This document shows positions 27,092 to 38,155 of a stretch of DNA of 64,000 nucleotides, one piece after another. The stretch's first letter is position 1; each line of letters begins with the position of its first letter. This DNA comes from Acinetobacter celticus (GTDB taxonomy: Bacteria > Pseudomonadota > Gammaproteobacteria > Pseudomonadales > Moraxellaceae): the NCBI RefSeq assembly GCF_001707755.1, contig NZ_MBDL01000009.1:62001-126000 (forward strand), given 5' to 3'. Made by a program: the position numbers and the translations under genes. The notes beneath the pieces are model-generated. The model was not told the DNA's origin. It did not search any database and worked only from the letters and a program-made list of their open reading frames with translations.

Positions 27092-29080
27092 ATGAGCTTA
27101 TTAGGTAAGTTAGGTCCAGATGCAATACCACACGATCCAATCGTGTTAGCAACTGTTGTAATGATGATCCTAGGCGGTATCGCAGTTTTTGCGGGTATCA
27201 CCTACTTCAAAAAATGGAACTACCTGTGGACTGAATGGTTCACATCTGTAGACCATAAAAAAATTGGTATCATGTATATCTTCGTGTCAATTGTCATGCT
27301 TGTGCGTGGCTTTGCCGATGCAATCATGATGCGTCTTCAGCTGTTCCTTGCAAAAGGTGGCGGCGAAGGCTACTTGCACCCAGAACACTATGACCAGATC
27401 TTCACCGCGCATGGCGTGATTATGATCTTCTTCGTAGCAATGGGTCTTGTTGTTGGTTTAATGAACATTGCTGTACCACTTCAAATTGGTGCACGTGACG
27501 TAGCATTCCCACTATTAAACTCTTTAAGCTTCTGGTTGTTCGCAGGTGCTGCGGGTCTAATGATGGCTTCGCTTGCAATTGGTGAGTTCGCTGCAACAGG
27601 TTGGATGGCTTACCCTCCACTGTCAGGCATTGAATACTCTCCAGGCGTAGGTGTAGATTACTACATTTGGGCACTTCAAATTTCTGGTCTAGGTACACTT
27701 TTAACTGGTGTTAACTTCTTTGTTACCATCATTAAAATGCGTGCGCCTGGCATGAAACTTATGGACATGCCTATTTTCACTTGGACAGCGCTTTGTACTG
27801 TAGTACTTATTATTGCGGCGTTCCCAGTGTTAACTGCAACCATTGCAATGCTTACACTTGACCGTTACTTCGGTTTCCACTTCTTTACAAATGACTTGGG
27901 TGGTAGCCCAATGTTGTATGTAAACTTGATTTGGACTTGGGGTCACCCAGAAGTATACATCTTAGTATTACCAGCTTTTGGTATTTACTCTGAAGTTGTA
28001 TCTACTTTCTCTCGCAAATCATTGTTTGGTTATAAATCAATGGTGTATGCGACTATCGCGATCACAGTATTGTCATTCGTGGTATGGGTTCACCACTTCT
28101 TTACAATGGGTGCTGGTGCCAACGTTAACGCGTTCTTCGGTATCATGACCATGGTCATTGCGATTCCTACTGGTGTGAAAATCTTCTCTTGGTTATTCAC
28201 CATGTATAAGGGCCGCATTACCTTTACAACACCTATGCTTTGGACACTTGGCTTCCTTGTGACTTTCGGTATTGGTGGTTTAACGGGTGTGTTAATGGCA
28301 GTTCCACCAGCGGACTTCTTGGTACACAACTCATTATTCCTAATTGCTCACTTCCATAACGTAATTATTGGTGGTGTAGTATTTGCAATGTTCGCAGGTA
28401 TCATTTTCTACTGGCCAAAAATGTTTGGTTGGAAGCTGAATGAAGCTTGGGGTAAAGCAGCGTTCTGGTTCTGGTTCTTCGGTTTCTATTTTGCATTCAT
28501 GCCACTTTATATCCTTGGTTTCATGGGTATGACACGTCGTTTGAATACATATGACAACCCTGAGTGGGACCCGTACTTAGCAATCGCACTTTTCGGTTCT
28601 GTTCTTGTTGCTATCGGTATCTTCTGTTTTGTTATGCAAATTGTTGTCGGTTTCCTTCAACGCAATGACAACTTAGACCTTACTGGCGACCCATGGGATG
28701 GCCGTGTACTTGAATGGTCTACTTCGTCTCCTGCTCCGTTCTATAACTTTGCTTATCTTCCTAAGGTCAATGGTATTGATACTTTCTGGACTGACAAAGA
28801 GAATGGTATTGCATACGCGAAACCAACCAAGTATGAAGACATTCACATGCCAACCAACCGTGCGGCAGGCTTTGTAATTGCAATGTTTATTACAGTTATG
28901 GGCTTTGCTTTAATCTGGCACATTTGGTGGTTAATCGTGATCACTTTCATTGCTTCTATCATCAGCTTCATCGTTTCTTCTTTCACAAAGAAAGTGGACT
29001 ACTATGTTCCTGCTGCTGAAGTTGAACGCATTGAAAATGAACGTTACGCGATTCTTGAAAAACACTTGAAGAAGGACTAA
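27092..29080 (+). CDS. cyoB: Cytochrome bo3 ubiquinol oxidase subunit I
   Basis: The 662-residue heme-copper oxidase subunit has the low-spin heme ligand in [10 protein letters not shown], the CuB His and cross-linked Tyr in [17 protein letters not shown], the CuB His pair in [10 protein letters not shown], and the high-spin and low-spin ligands in [13 protein letters not shown]. Length and about fifteen transmembrane segments match E. coli CyoB. It starts three bases after cyoA with GGGGA upstream. Confidence 0.98.
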   Translation: MSLLGKLGPDAIPHDPIVLATVVMMILGGIAVFAGITYFKKWNYLWTEWFTSVDHKKIGIMYIFVSIVMLVRGFADAIMMRLQLFLAKGGGEGYLHPEHYDQIFTAHGVIMIFFVAMGLVVGLMNIAVPLQIGARDVAFPLLNSLSFWLFAGAAGLMMASLAIGEFAATGWMAYPPLSGIEYSPGVGVDYYIWALQISGLGTLLTGVNFFVTIIKMRAPGMKLMDMPIFTWTALCTVVLIIAAFPVLTATIAMLTLDRYFGFHFFTNDLGGSPMLYVNLIWTWGHPEVYILVLPAFGIYSEVVSTFSRKSLFGYKSMVYATIAITVLSFVVWVHHFFTMGAGANVNAFFGIMTMVIAIPTGVKIFSWLFTMYKGRITFTTPMLWTLGFLVTFGIGGLTGVLMAVPPADFLVHNSLFLIAHFHNVIIGGVVFAMFAGIIFYWPKMFGWKLNEAWGKAAFWFWFFGFYFAFMPLYILGFMGMTRRLNTYDNPEWDPYLAIALFGSVLVAIGIFCFVMQIVVGFLQRNDNLDLTGDPWDGRVLEWSTSSPAPFYNFAYLPKVNGIDTFWTDKENGIAYAKPTKYEDIHMPTNRAAGFVIAMFITVMGFALIWHIWWLIVITFIASIISFIVSSFTKKVDYYVPAAEVERIENERYAILEKHLKKD

Positions 29081-29084
29081 GACA

Positions 29085-29705
29085 ATGGCTGAAGTACTTC
29101 ATCACGATAACCACGGCCATGATGAACATCATCATCACGATGATACTGACATCACAGTCTTTGGTTTCTGGACTTACTTGATGAGTGACTTGGTTCTGTT
29201 CGGGACACTCTTCATTGCGTTCGCTGTTTTAAGCAGTCATATTCCAATGGGCACACCTAGTGCGAAAGACTTGTTTGGCGACTCTTTAGGTTTCGTCTTA
29301 ACTGAGACTTTTGCCCTACTTATCTCATCGGTAACATTCGGCTTTGCAGTTCTTGCAGCATACAAAAAAGATGTTGCTAAAGTATTAACTTGGTTAGCCA
29401 TTACTTGGGTATTTGGCGCGGCCTTCATTAGCATGGAAATTTATGAGTTCAATCATTTAGTTCATGCTGGCCACGGCCCAACTACAAGTGCGTTCTTATC
29501 TGCGTTCTTTACCTTGGTAGGTACGCACGGTATTCACGTAACTTCAGGTTTGGTATGGATGCTGGTATTGATGTATCAAATCAAGAAAAATGGTTTGACA
29601 CTTGCAAATACTCGTCGTCTTGCTTGCCTAAGCTTGTTCTGGCACTTCCTTGACATCGTTTGGATCTGTGTATTCAGCGTAGTTTACTTAATGGGAGTAC
29701 TATAA
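29085..29705 (+). CDS. cyoC: Cytochrome bo3 ubiquinol oxidase subunit III
   Basis: The 206-residue subunit has five transmembrane segments and the family stretch [19 protein letters not shown]. Its N-terminus is unusually His/Asp-rich ([17 protein letters not shown]), a possible metal-binding tail. It begins four bases after cyoB, and its stop shares a base with the cyoD start. Confidence 0.97.
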   Translation: MAEVLHHDNHGHDEHHHHDDTDITVFGFWTYLMSDLVLFGTLFIAFAVLSSHIPMGTPSAKDLFGDSLGFVLTETFALLISSVTFGFAVLAAYKKDVAKVLTWLAITWVFGAAFISMEIYEFNHLVHAGHGPTTSAFLSAFFTLVGTHGIHVTSGLVWMLVLMYQIKKNGLTLANTRRLACLSLFWHFLDIVWICVFSVVYLMGVL

Positions 29706-30031
29706 TGAGTCATGATCATAATTCTGCTGGTGCAGCTCACGGTAATACTAAACAGTACACCATTGGCTTTATCCTTTCAGTTATCCTCACAATCATTCCT
29801 TTTGGTATGGTGATGGCTGGCGGATTTGGCCGTGGTTTGTTAGTTACTGTTATTGCAATTACAGCAGTCGCTCAGATTCTAGTGCAGTTAATTTATTTCC
29901 TGCATATGAACTCATCTTCAGAACAACGTTGGAACGTTATTGCATTCGTGTATACGATTCTAACTGTTGCTATTCTGCTGGTTGGTTCTGTATGGATCAT
30001 GAACTACTTGCACTACAACATGATGATCTAA
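29705..30031 (+). CDS. cyoD: Cytochrome bo3 ubiquinol oxidase subunit IV
   Basis: The 108-residue small subunit has three transmembrane segments and the FLHMNSSSEQRWN motif typical of CyoD. I start it at the ATG that overlaps the cyoC stop by one base (GGGAG seven bases upstream); a longer frame exists but would overlap cyoC by 46 bases. It helps assemble the CuB site (family knowledge). Confidence 0.96.
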   Translation: MSHDHNSAGAAHGNTKQYTIGFILSVILTIIPFGMVMAGGFGRGLLVTVIAITAVAQILVQLIYFLHMNSSSEQRWNVIAFVYTILTVAILLVGSVWIMNYLHYNMMI

Positions 30032-30041
30032 ACGGATCATC

Positions 30042-30920
30042 ATGCTGAAAAAGTATTTATTCCTGACTAAGCCAGGAATTCTCTTTGGTAACTTTGTTAC
30101 CACTCTGGGCGGCTTCTTTTTAGCCGCTCAGGGGTCTGTAGATTTCCTCCTCCTTTTCATTACCCTACTAGGTACAACATTAGTTGTTGCCTCTGGTTGC
30201 GTCGTCAATAACGTCATTGATCAAGATATTGATCAAAAGATGGAACGGACGATGAATCGCGCATTGGTCAAAAAAACAATCAGCCCTTCCATTGCACTAG
30301 TTTTTTCAGCCGCACTTGGAGTTTTAGGTTTCGCCCTGCTGTGGTTTTTTGTCAATGCCTACGCCTTTGGCTTTGCTGTACTTGGTTTTGTTGTTTATGT
30401 CATTTTTTATAGTCTTTGGAGCAAACGCACCTCTATTCATCAAACGGTGATTGGTAGCATTTCTGGCGCAAGCCCTCCTGTTATTGGCTATACCGCAGTT
30501 TCAAATGAATTTGACGTTGCTGCACTGCTACTTTTTTTAGCATATGCACTTTGGCAAATGCCTCATTCATGGGGAATTGCTGTATATCGTTTTAATGACT
30601 ATAAAAATGCAGGCATTCCCATTTTGCCTGTTGCGCGTTCAATTTTCCGCACGAAAGTTGAAAGCCTGATTTATGTTGTATTGTTTGCTGCTGTGCTTAA
30701 TGGTTTGTATTGTTTTGGCTATACCAATATGTTCTTTTTAATCACCTTTAATGCCTTATCCGCATATTGGGTGTATTTATCAATTATTGGATTTAAAGCT
30801 GAAAATGATCAAGTTTGGGCTAAAGGCTATTTCTTATATTCGGTTATTTTAATTACCGCATTAAGTTTCAGCTTTAGTTTTAGCTACATATCACCTGCAC
30901 CGCACTTACCGTTGTTCTAA
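30042..30920 (+). CDS. cyoE: Protoheme IX farnesyltransferase (heme O synthase)
   Basis: The 292-residue UbiA-superfamily prenyltransferase makes heme O, the high-spin heme of the bo3 oxidase. The Mg/prenyl-diphosphate motif NNVIDQDIDQKMERTMNR and GSISGASPPVIGYTA are present, with about nine transmembrane segments. It is the last gene of the operon and is closed by the terminator at 30919. Confidence 0.97.
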   Translation: MLKKYLFLTKPGILFGNFVTTLGGFFLAAQGSVDFLLLFITLLGTTLVVASGCVVNNVIDQDIDQKMERTMNRALVKKTISPSIALVFSAALGVLGFALLWFFVNAYAFGFAVLGFVVYVIFYSLWSKRTSIHQTVIGSISGASPPVIGYTAVSNEFDVAALLLFLAYALWQMPHSWGIAVYRFNDYKNAGIPILPVARSIFRTKVESLIYVVLFAAVLNGLYCFGYTNMFFLITFNALSAYWVYLSIIGFKAENDQVWAKGYFLYSVILITALSFSFSFSYISPAPHLPLF

Positions 30921-30952
30921 AAAAAGGATAGAGTTTTCTCTATCCTTTTTTT
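30919..30952 (+). terminator. Rho-independent terminator of the cyo operon
   Basis: AAAAAGGATAGAG/CTCTATCCTTTTT stem with a short loop; it overlaps the cyoE stop. The next 225 bases hold nothing recognisable. Confidence 0.92.
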
Positions 30953-31177
30953 ATTTATCTCATTTACCATTATTTTAAAATCTGCGCTACTTTAGCTTTC
31001 ATTGCTCCCCCAAAACCACAACACGTTTCAATATCTCCGTTCATTTCTATATAAAACTCAGCAACGACACTCTACTGTTGAAATTTTTCATTTGCCTCAG
31101 GCTATAAAACCTTACCTCACCCATAAAAAAACTTTTGTAAATGATTCATCTGCGAAAGCCCGATAACATTCTATGCT

Positions 31178-33943
31178 TTATTTTTTACTCACTTGTGGCT
31201 GACCATATTGATCTGCCATTACTTCGACCAATTGATCTAGACGAATATATTTTTTAATGACTTGATCAATATCTGCTTTGGTCAACGTTGCAATCGCTTG
31301 ATCACGTTTTTCACGCTCCAGTAAAGTACGGCCTTTTTCTAACTGCGGAATCAACATACTGTGAATACGGCGATCATCTTCTAATGCAGTCAGGCGTTTT
31401 TTCAACATTGTGGCTTTCGCAGCTTCTAGCTCTTGTTCCGTAATGCCTTTATTCAACATTTCTTGCAATACTTTATGTACAGCCTGAGAAACCTGTGCAG
31501 ACTTTCCAGCCGTGTAATTGGCACTAATTAATAAAGCGCCCGATTCATTCCAATCACTAAAATTAACGTCTGCACCAAAACCATAAACCAGTGCATTTTT
31601 CTCACGTAACTCCTGCGCCAAACGTGAAGATAGCTGTGAGTCTCCTAAAATATGACGAAATACTTGTAAGGCAGGCATATCTGGATTGTCTGTTCCCACA
31701 GGCATGGTCAATAAAGCCTGATAACTACCAAACTCACGCTGTTCAGACAATGCATGTACTTTCTGAGCCTTATACGCAGTGTATTCATCCGTTAAGCGCT
31801 CATAAGGTTGTGTCGACTCCCAATTGGCAAACTCAGCATTTAAGCGCTTTTTGATGCGTTTAACATCGAACTCTCCAGTAATCGCGATGTTGGCATGATT
31901 GGTTTTAAAAAATTGTTGATACAGTTGTTGCACCTGTTCACGCGTGGCTTCCTGATACTGTTTTTTCACCAATTCAGGTTCAAAATGATAACGCAAGTCC
32001 CCCGGTTGATAGATTTCAATCAAACGGGCCATGGTAAGTGCAGCGACTGTACTCGGCTCTGTATATGGGCGATCTAAACTTGACAGACTTTGTGATTGAA
32101 TTAAATCAAACTGAGTTTGTTCAAATAATGGTGTCTTAATAGCATCTAAAAAATATCGAAAGAAATCTTCAAATTTTTCTTTTTTAGCTGAAATTTGCAA
32201 ACTAAAGCTATTTCCGCTCGCACTTACACTCGCAAAACCACCTGATTCAATAATTTTATCCGCAATCTGCTGCAAACTTTTATCTTTAGAAGCTCGGAAC
32301 AATAAATATGCCGTTAAATCTAAAGTCACATCTTTATTCTTTAATAATTCGGCTGTACCAAAATCTAAGGAAATAGAAGCATAGGTTTTATCGTCGCGAG
32401 TATTGGTTGGAAATAACGCATATTGAATGCCATTTTTTAATTTACCACGCTGAATTTGCTTTTCTTTCTGTAGTAAATACGTTTTAGATTCTTGTACATA
32501 CTGTTTTACTTCAGCCTGATAAGCACTGACATCTTTCAATGGCTCTTCCGTTGTCGCCTGCTGATCAAGAGTTTTTAGAGGCTCAACCTTTTGTTGCTCT
32601 AAGGCTTTTTTCTGCGCTTCGGGTGTTGGTAAAATATTACCCGTTAAACGATGTTCTGGGCGTAAAAATGCTTTATAAGCGGTATTCACATCTACAGGTT
32701 TTAACTTATAGACCTCGTCTAAATCTTTAAAATACTGTCCCCAATTTCCCTGATGTGCAACATAATAGTCACTCAGTCTTGAACCCAAAGCAGTTGCATT
32801 ATTTTTAATGTTATCGGCCTGATTGCGCGTCATACTTTTTATACGGTTTAACTCTGTTTCATTAAAATCTTTAGTCTGCTCTACACCGTGATTTAATGCT
32901 GTTTGTACTTGTGTAGCATTATGGTTTGGCGCATAAACTGCCCCCATAAATACCAAATTAAAGTCGCGGTCTAACCATGTACTTGACTGAACAGCCGTCG
33001 CTAAGCCAGATTCCACAATGCTTTGATATAAATGACCACTGGGCTGTAAAGTAAATAATGCAGGTGACATTGACAGCGCAGGTACCAATGAGTGATCTGC
33101 ACCATTTAAGTAAATATTAAACTTGGCTAAATCGCTGCCTTTTTGCACTGTAAATTCACGCTGTTTAATTTTAGCTCCATCGAGCTTAGGCACCACAATT
33201 GGGGTTGGCACTGGACGTGATGCAATTGAGCTAAACTGAGCATCAATTTGTTTTAATACCGTTGCTTTATCAAATTTACCCGAAAGTACCATGACCGCAT
33301 TATTCGGTGCATACCATGTCCGATAAAATTGATTCAGCTCTTTCATACTAATCGATTGAAGTTCATTTAAATCGCCAATGGGTAAACGCCCCAAATACTG
33401 ATTCCCATAGGCACTTTTGAAAATTTGATCCATCATGACCGCAAATGGCTGATCTAAACGTACTTCACGCTCACGTTTTACAATGGCAATTTCAGAAGGA
33501 ACGTATTTTTCTTGTAGTACCAACTTATCCATACGTTCAGCTTCTAAATGAATCACTTCATTTAGCGCATTTTGTTCTGGGCGCACAACATTGGTATATT
33601 TAGTTGAATAATAATCTGTACTGGCATTGGTCATTAAGGTGTATTGATCTAGTCTGCGCTGAAATTCATCACCCTGAATATTTTGCGTACCTTTAAAGGC
33701 TAAATGTTCTAATAAATGTGCTAAACCACCTTTGCCTTGTGGATCGTTCAATGAACCTGTCAAATAAACAGTATTCATAAAAACTTTATCTTCCTTGTTA
33801 TTCTGCGCAAGAATGATGCGAAAGCCATTATCTAGTTTATATTCTTCAATATTTTGTTCTGTTTTAATCAATATGGGCTGAGCTAAAATTGTGCCACTAA
33901 AACCAAGAAAAAAAAGCGAAAGTGTCAGTTGTTTAAAGCGCAT
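31178..33943 (-). CDS. M16 family (pitrilysin/insulinase-like) zinc peptidase
   Basis: The 921-residue exported protein has a signal peptide (FLGFSGTILAQ) and two M16 halves. The N-terminal half carries the inverted zinc motif HLLEH at residues 76-80 in GGLAHLLEHLAFKGTQ, with the third ligand in HLEAERMDKL about 75 residues later. The second half has an M16 fold without the motif, as usual for these fused peptidases. It should act in the periplasm on peptides or misfolded proteins. The gene is monocistronic. A G-to-W-like arginine/tyrosine pair near the C-terminus (NYTAGK, VYGFGADVNF) matches the family's substrate-binding region. Confidence 0.9.
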   Translation of the reverse strand: MRFKQLTLSLFFLGFSGTILAQPILIKTEQNIEEYKLDNGFRIILAQNNKEDKVFMNTVYLTGSLNDPQGKGGLAHLLEHLAFKGTQNIQGDEFQRRLDQYTLMTNASTDYYSTKYTNVVRPEQNALNEVIHLEAERMDKLVLQEKYVPSEIAIVKREREVRLDQPFAVMMDQIFKSAYGNQYLGRLPIGDLNELQSISMKELNQFYRTWYAPNNAVMVLSGKFDKATVLKQIDAQFSSIASRPVPTPIVVPKLDGAKIKQREFTVQKGSDLAKFNIYLNGADHSLVPALSMSPALFTLQPSGHLYQSIVESGLATAVQSSTWLDRDFNLVFMGAVYAPNHNATQVQTALNHGVEQTKDFNETELNRIKSMTRNQADNIKNNATALGSRLSDYYVAHQGNWGQYFKDLDEVYKLKPVDVNTAYKAFLRPEHRLTGNILPTPEAQKKALEQQKVEPLKTLDQQATTEEPLKDVSAYQAEVKQYVQESKTYLLQKEKQIQRGKLKNGIQYALFPTNTRDDKTYASISLDFGTAELLKNKDVTLDLTAYLLFRASKDKSLQQIADKIIESGGFASVSASGNSFSLQISAKKEKFEDFFRYFLDAIKTPLFEQTQFDLIQSQSLSSLDRPYTEPSTVAALTMARLIEIYQPGDLRYHFEPELVKKQYQEATREQVQQLYQQFFKTNHANIAITGEFDVKRIKKRLNAEFANWESTQPYERLTDEYTAYKAQKVHALSEQREFGSYQALLTMPVGTDNPDMPALQVFRHILGDSQLSSRLAQELREKNALVYGFGADVNFSDWNESGALLISANYTAGKSAQVSQAVHKVLQEMLNKGITEQELEAAKATMLKKRLTALEDDRRIHSMLIPQLEKGRTLLEREKRDQAIATLTKADIDQVIKKYIRLDQLVEVMADQYGQPQVSKK

Positions 33944-34111
33944 AAACGTCTAATTCCCAGTCAGAAAATGTAAATTTTTTGTCATGTTTATATTAAAGAG
34001 ATGATTCTCACTACACAGTATGTTTTAAAAAATCTGCCAGACCATAGACCAGCAAATTTTAATCAACAACAGTCCAACAAATTCTAAATTAATCTATCTT
34101 AATAGATGTTG

Positions 34112-34960
34112 TTATTCTGCATCTAAATAAATTTCGGCTTGCATATACAATTTTGCATAACCTGAGATTTCGATCCGTTCATTTCCCAACATCACACAAT
34201 ACAACTCACCACCTCGTCTAGAGGCCTGATAAGCCGTTAATGTATCTTTGCCCAATTTATCCGCCCAAATTGGCACAATAGCAGTATGGATTGAGCCTGT
34301 AACAGGGTCTTCATCAATCCCATTGGCCGGTGCAAAATAACGCGATACACAGTCATATTGTTGCCCTGTGGCAGTAATAGCCACATCTTTTGCATTCAAT
34401 TGCTCAGATGCTGTAATTGCTGTACGCAATTTTCCCAACTGTTTAAGTAATGCCAAATTGGGTTGTTCATCCAATACATCTTGTACCGTTTCATATTCCA
34501 CAATATAAGCTTGTGCGTTTAAATACACCTGCCTAAAAGGCTTACTCAATGCTCGCTTAAGCAATTCAGGATATTCTGTAACGACCTCTGCACGACGAAT
34601 GGGAAAGTTCATTTGAATCTTGCCATCTTCTTCTTGATGAATAATAAAGATACCTAAATCTTTGACATGAAATTGAATTTTTTTAGCGACGGTAAAATCT
34701 TTAAATAACACATAACTGCTGGCCAATGTGGCATGGCCACAGAAATCTACTTCTGTCGTTGGGGTAAACCAACGAATTTCATAATTTTCATGATCATCTT
34801 TCACAGCACTGGTTTTTACAAAAGCGGTTTCTGCCAAATTATTTTCCATGGCAATATTTTGCATCACAGCGTCATCTAACCATTGATCCAATACAATAAC
34901 CGCCGCAGGGTTCCCTTTAAAAAGTTCTGTGCTAAAGGCATCAACCTGATACATTTTCAT
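34112..34960 (-). CDS. PhzF-family isomerase/epimerase
   Basis: The 282-residue protein matches the PhzF family, with MYQVDAFSTELFKGNPAAVI at the N-terminus, the catalytic glutamate in MENNLAETAFV, the FCGHATLAS motif and GIDEDPVTGSIHTAIVP in the second half. The fold is that of diaminopimelate epimerase. No phenazine genes are near, so it is probably a general isomerase of unknown substrate rather than a phenazine enzyme. It is a lone gene between the M16 peptidase and tcyP. Confidence 0.9.
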   Translation of the reverse strand: MKMYQVDAFSTELFKGNPAAVIVLDQWLDDAVMQNIAMENNLAETAFVKTSAVKDDHENYEIRWFTPTTEVDFCGHATLASSYVLFKDFTVAKKIQFHVKDLGIFIIHQEEDGKIQMNFPIRRAEVVTEYPELLKRALSKPFRQVYLNAQAYIVEYETVQDVLDEQPNLALLKQLGKLRTAITASEQLNAKDVAITATGQQYDCVSRYFAPANGIDEDPVTGSIHTAIVPIWADKLGKDTLTAYQASRRGGELYCVMLGNERIEISGYAKLYMQAEIYLDAE

Positions 34961-35084
34961 CTGTGGTATTCCAAGTTTACTATTTGATTTTCAATATTTA
35001 TTATCTTACAAAAGAAAAGCCAATACGAATACACTGGCTTTTCTTTTGTGATTTTTCTTTCAATGAATGCGCACAATATATAAA

Positions 35085-36473
35085 TTAGCTATGCTTTAAA
35101 TCGACATCATCTTGATTAAAAATACTCTTATTCGTTTGCCCCAAAATTTGACTGGTAACTGTCCCTGCCGTCATTGAACCATTCACATTTAATGCGGTAC
35201 GCCCCATATCAATTAAAGGTTCAATTGAAATGAGCAAAGCCACCAAAGTCACAGGCAAACCCATAATAGGTAAAACAATTAGAGCTGCAAATGTTGCCCC
35301 ACCACCCACACCTGCTACACCAATTGAACTTAAAGTCACCACACACAATAAAGTCAAAATCCAAAGCGGGTCTAAGGGATTAATGCCCACCGTTGGCGCA
35401 ACCATGACTGCTAACATTGCAGGATATAACCCCGCGCAACCATTTTGACCAATGGTTGTACCAAATGATGCAGAAAAACCAGCAATAGATTCAGGTATAC
35501 CCAGACGACGAGTCTGAGCTTCAATATTCAATGGAATACTGGCCGCACTCGAACGGCTTGTAAATGCAAAAGCCAAAACAGGCATAACTTTTTTAAAAAA
35601 TCGAATAGGATTGATACCGGTCATCGCCAAAATAGTAGCATGCACAGCAAACATAATTGCCAAGCCAAGATAAGAGGCAATTAAAAATCCGCCCAAATTT
35701 AAAATATCAGCAAGTTTTGAACTGGCCACAACTTTAGTAATAAGTGCAAATACACCATAAGGGGTCAGCAACATAACCAGACGCACCAATTTCATGACCC
35801 AAGCCTGTAAGGTTTCAATGGCTATTAAAACCCGCTGTCCTTTTGGTGCATCATCCTGAATCAGTTTTATTCCCGCTATTCCCAACAGTACCGCAAAAAT
35901 CACCACACTAATAATTGAAGTCGGATGTGCGCCTGTTAATTCAGCAAAAGGATTGCTTGGAATAAAAGAAAGAATTAAATCAGGTACATTTAAATCGGTT
36001 ACTTTACCGACATAATCAGCATTTAACTGCGCTAAACGCTCTGTTTCTTGTGAACCTTGTACCAACCCCACAGCTGTTAAACCAAAAAAATTGGTAACAA
36101 CAACGCCAACAAAAGCTGCAATAAAAGTGGTAATTAACAATGTACCAATACTGTAAAAGCTAATTTTACCCAATGAACTGGCATCATGCAGTTTAATCAC
36201 CGCCCCTAAAATAGAAATAAAGACCAAAGGCATGACCACCATTTGAAGCAGTTTAACGTACCCATTTCCCACCACATTAAACCACCGAATAGATTCTGCT
36301 AGGACTTCAGGTGACGTCCCATAAACAGCATGTAAACCCAGCCCAAAAACCACCCCAAGTCCCAAGCCTGCAAATACTTTCTTAGAGAGACTCCAATGTG
36401 TTTTTTGTGTTTGCGCAAGCAATACTAATAGCCCAATAAAAACAATAATATTGAGCATTACTGGCGTATTCAT
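35085..36473 (-). CDS. tcyP: L-cystine/dicarboxylate-type symporter (TcyP/YdjN)
   Basis: The 462-residue protein closely follows E. coli TcyP (YdjN) along its length: [78 protein letters not shown] and [20 protein letters not shown]. It belongs to the DAACS (sodium or proton symport) family and imports L-cystine. GGAAGGA lies six bases before the ATG at 36473, so I prefer that start over ATGs at 36479 and 36488. It is a single gene. Confidence 0.92.
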   Translation of the reverse strand: MNTPVMLNIIVFIGLLVLLAQTQKTHWSLSKKVFAGLGLGVVFGLGLHAVYGTSPEVLAESIRWFNVVGNGYVKLLQMVVMPLVFISILGAVIKLHDASSLGKISFYSIGTLLITTFIAAFVGVVVTNFFGLTAVGLVQGSQETERLAQLNADYVGKVTDLNVPDLILSFIPSNPFAELTGAHPTSIISVVIFAVLLGIAGIKLIQDDAPKGQRVLIAIETLQAWVMKLVRLVMLLTPYGVFALITKVVASSKLADILNLGGFLIASYLGLAIMFAVHATILAMTGINPIRFFKKVMPVLAFAFTSRSSAASIPLNIEAQTRRLGIPESIAGFSASFGTTIGQNGCAGLYPAMLAVMVAPTVGINPLDPLWILTLLCVVTLSSIGVAGVGGGATFAALIVLPIMGLPVTLVALLISIEPLIDMGRTALNVNGSMTAGTVTSQILGQTNKSIFNQDDVDLKHS

Positions 36474-36757
36474 ATTCATTCCTTCCATTACATCTTTATA
36501 TTATACCCCTGCGCTACGGCGCTATCTTATGATTATTTTGTAATGACCCAGATGACATATTCAATAGATTAACTTTTATGCGATGACCCATTTTATTCAA
36601 TTCATAATCCAGAGTATGTTTTAGATAACCCTGAGTTTTAAATATGCTAAAACCCCTTTAACTTATTGAATTAGAAAAACGACCGATCCTGTGATTCACC
36701 TCAACTCATTTCCATGCTACTTTTGAATGAATTCTCCATAAATATAAAGTGTATCTA

Positions 36758-37489
36758 ATGTCTTTTAAAATTCACTGTATAGATGTCAAAAATGCGTTGC
36801 AAAATTATATTTGGATACTCGAACATGAAGCATCCAAAGAAATAATAGCCGTCGACCCAACAGAAGCAAATTTAGTTGAGCAGTTTTGCAATACGCATGA
36901 TTTAAAATTGGCACAAATTTGGCTGACGCATTGGCATAAAGACCATATTGGTGGTGTACCTGAATTAATCAAAAACCGTAATATTCCTGTATATGGCCCA
37001 CGTGAAGAACTCAGTAAAATTCCCTTTATCACCCATGCTCTTGAACATGAAAATCAGTTCAAATTTCATGGATTAAACATCGATATCATTGCTGTTCCAG
37101 GACATACTCTGGGCCATATTGTGTATCTCATAGATGCTTTAGACGTTTTATTTTGTGGCGATACATTATTTGCAATGGGCTGTGGCCGTGTGTTTGAAGG
37201 TACATATCAACAAATGTATCACGCGCTTACGCGACTTGCAGCTCTACCCGCACGCACCCAAGTGTATTGCACCCATGAATATACCTTAGCCAATGCACAA
37301 TTTGCGCGACACGTCGAACCTGACAATCTTGCCATTCAAAATCGCTTCGATGTGATTGAAGCAAAACGCATGCTTGGTCAATGTACATTACCCAGTACCA
37401 TCGAATTAGAATTAGAAACCAACCCATTTATTCGGGCCGAAAGCGTGGAAGAGTTTCAACGCTTGCGAGAGCTTAAGGATAATTTCTAA
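36758..37489 (+). CDS. gloB: Hydroxyacylglutathione hydrolase (glyoxalase II)
   Basis: The 243-residue metallo-beta-lactamase-fold enzyme hydrolyses S-lactoylglutathione to lactate and glutathione, the second step of methylglyoxal removal. The dinuclear metal motif THWHKDHIGG (HxHxDH), PGHTLGHIVY (His), DVLFCGDTLFAMGCGRVFEG (Asp) and YCTHEYTLANAQFA (His) are all in order. The C-terminal HAGH domain ends with NPFIRAESVEEF. I use the ATG at 36758; a GTG nine bases upstream is in frame but has no better signal. Confidence 0.93.
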   Translation: MSFKIHCIDVKNALQNYIWILEHEASKEIIAVDPTEANLVEQFCNTHDLKLAQIWLTHWHKDHIGGVPELIKNRNIPVYGPREELSKIPFITHALEHENQFKFHGLNIDIIAVPGHTLGHIVYLIDALDVLFCGDTLFAMGCGRVFEGTYQQMYHALTRLAALPARTQVYCTHEYTLANAQFARHVEPDNLAIQNRFDVIEAKRMLGQCTLPSTIELELETNPFIRAESVEEFQRLRELKDNF

Positions 37490-37812
37490 GCAATCACTCC
37501 AAATAGGCTGTGAAATACGTATATATTCCCACCAATACAATAATCTTATAAGCGTTTTTCTCAGCCATCATTTTTAAAATCTATGCTTCTGTTCTTTTTA
37601 TATCCAGATTTATATTAATTACTCACAAATCATTACACTACAAAAATATTAAATAAAATCAAAATCTTGATATTTAAAACCTCGATTCAAACTCCTATTT
37701 ATGCACAATTTATCATCATAAAATAATTAATTTAATAAAAATAGAAATTTGCCCTTTAAAAGTTATTTAAACACCCCTATCTAATATTTAACAATGAATA
37801 AGGAGTTCGCTC
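37490..37812. other. 323-base gap with nothing recognisable
   Basis: Very AT-rich. It presumably contains the promoter of the small gene that follows; I see no RNA gene or clear repeat. Confidence 0.5.
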
Positions 37813-38016
37813 GTGAAAAAAGTGGTTAAAGCAAAAAATCTGATTGCCTTTCGTCTATGGTTGGAAAAACTAGGTTATAACGTTCGTACCTTGGCGGACA
37901 ATCGAGGGTTCTCTTTTAGTTTCAAAAAAGAATACGGTCTTGTTACCTATGAACTTGCAGGTAATGCTTTAGCCATACAATTGGGTGAAGAATTTGAGGA
38001 TCACTTAAAAGCTTAA
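37813..38016 (+). CDS. Small basic protein of unknown function
   Basis: The 67-residue protein begins with GTG and has AAGGAG eight bases upstream, a strong signal that makes the gene convincing. It has a basic N-terminus (KKVVKAKNLIAF) and a beta-like body (FSFSFKKEYGLVTYELAGNA), with an acidic end. No signal peptide or membrane segment. I do not recognise the family. A terminator follows at 38062. Confidence 0.75.
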   Translation: MKKVVKAKNLIAFRLWLEKLGYNVRTLADNRGFSFSFKKEYGLVTYELAGNALAIQLGEEFEDHLKA

Positions 38017-38061
38017 AATTTCCCAACTTTTTAATCGAGAAAAATGGATTTTTCAAAATAT

Positions 38062-38089
38062 AGCCCTCAAATTAAATGAGGGCTTTTTA
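38062..38089 (+). terminator. Rho-independent terminator
   Basis: AGCCCTCA/TGAGGGCT stem, seven-base loop, T5. Confidence 0.85.
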
Positions 38090-38120
38090 TTATTCAAATT
38101 ATTACTAAATTTTAGGCAAT

Positions 38121-38147
38121 AAAAAAGCAAGGTCATTTACCTTGCTT
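38121..38147 (-). terminator. Rho-independent terminator of the tRNA cluster
   Basis: On the minus strand AAGCAAGG/CCTTGCTT followed by T6, eight bases beyond the CCA end of the last tRNA-Leu. A near copy stands at 38307-38333. Confidence 0.85.
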
Positions 38148-38155
38148 CAATATAA

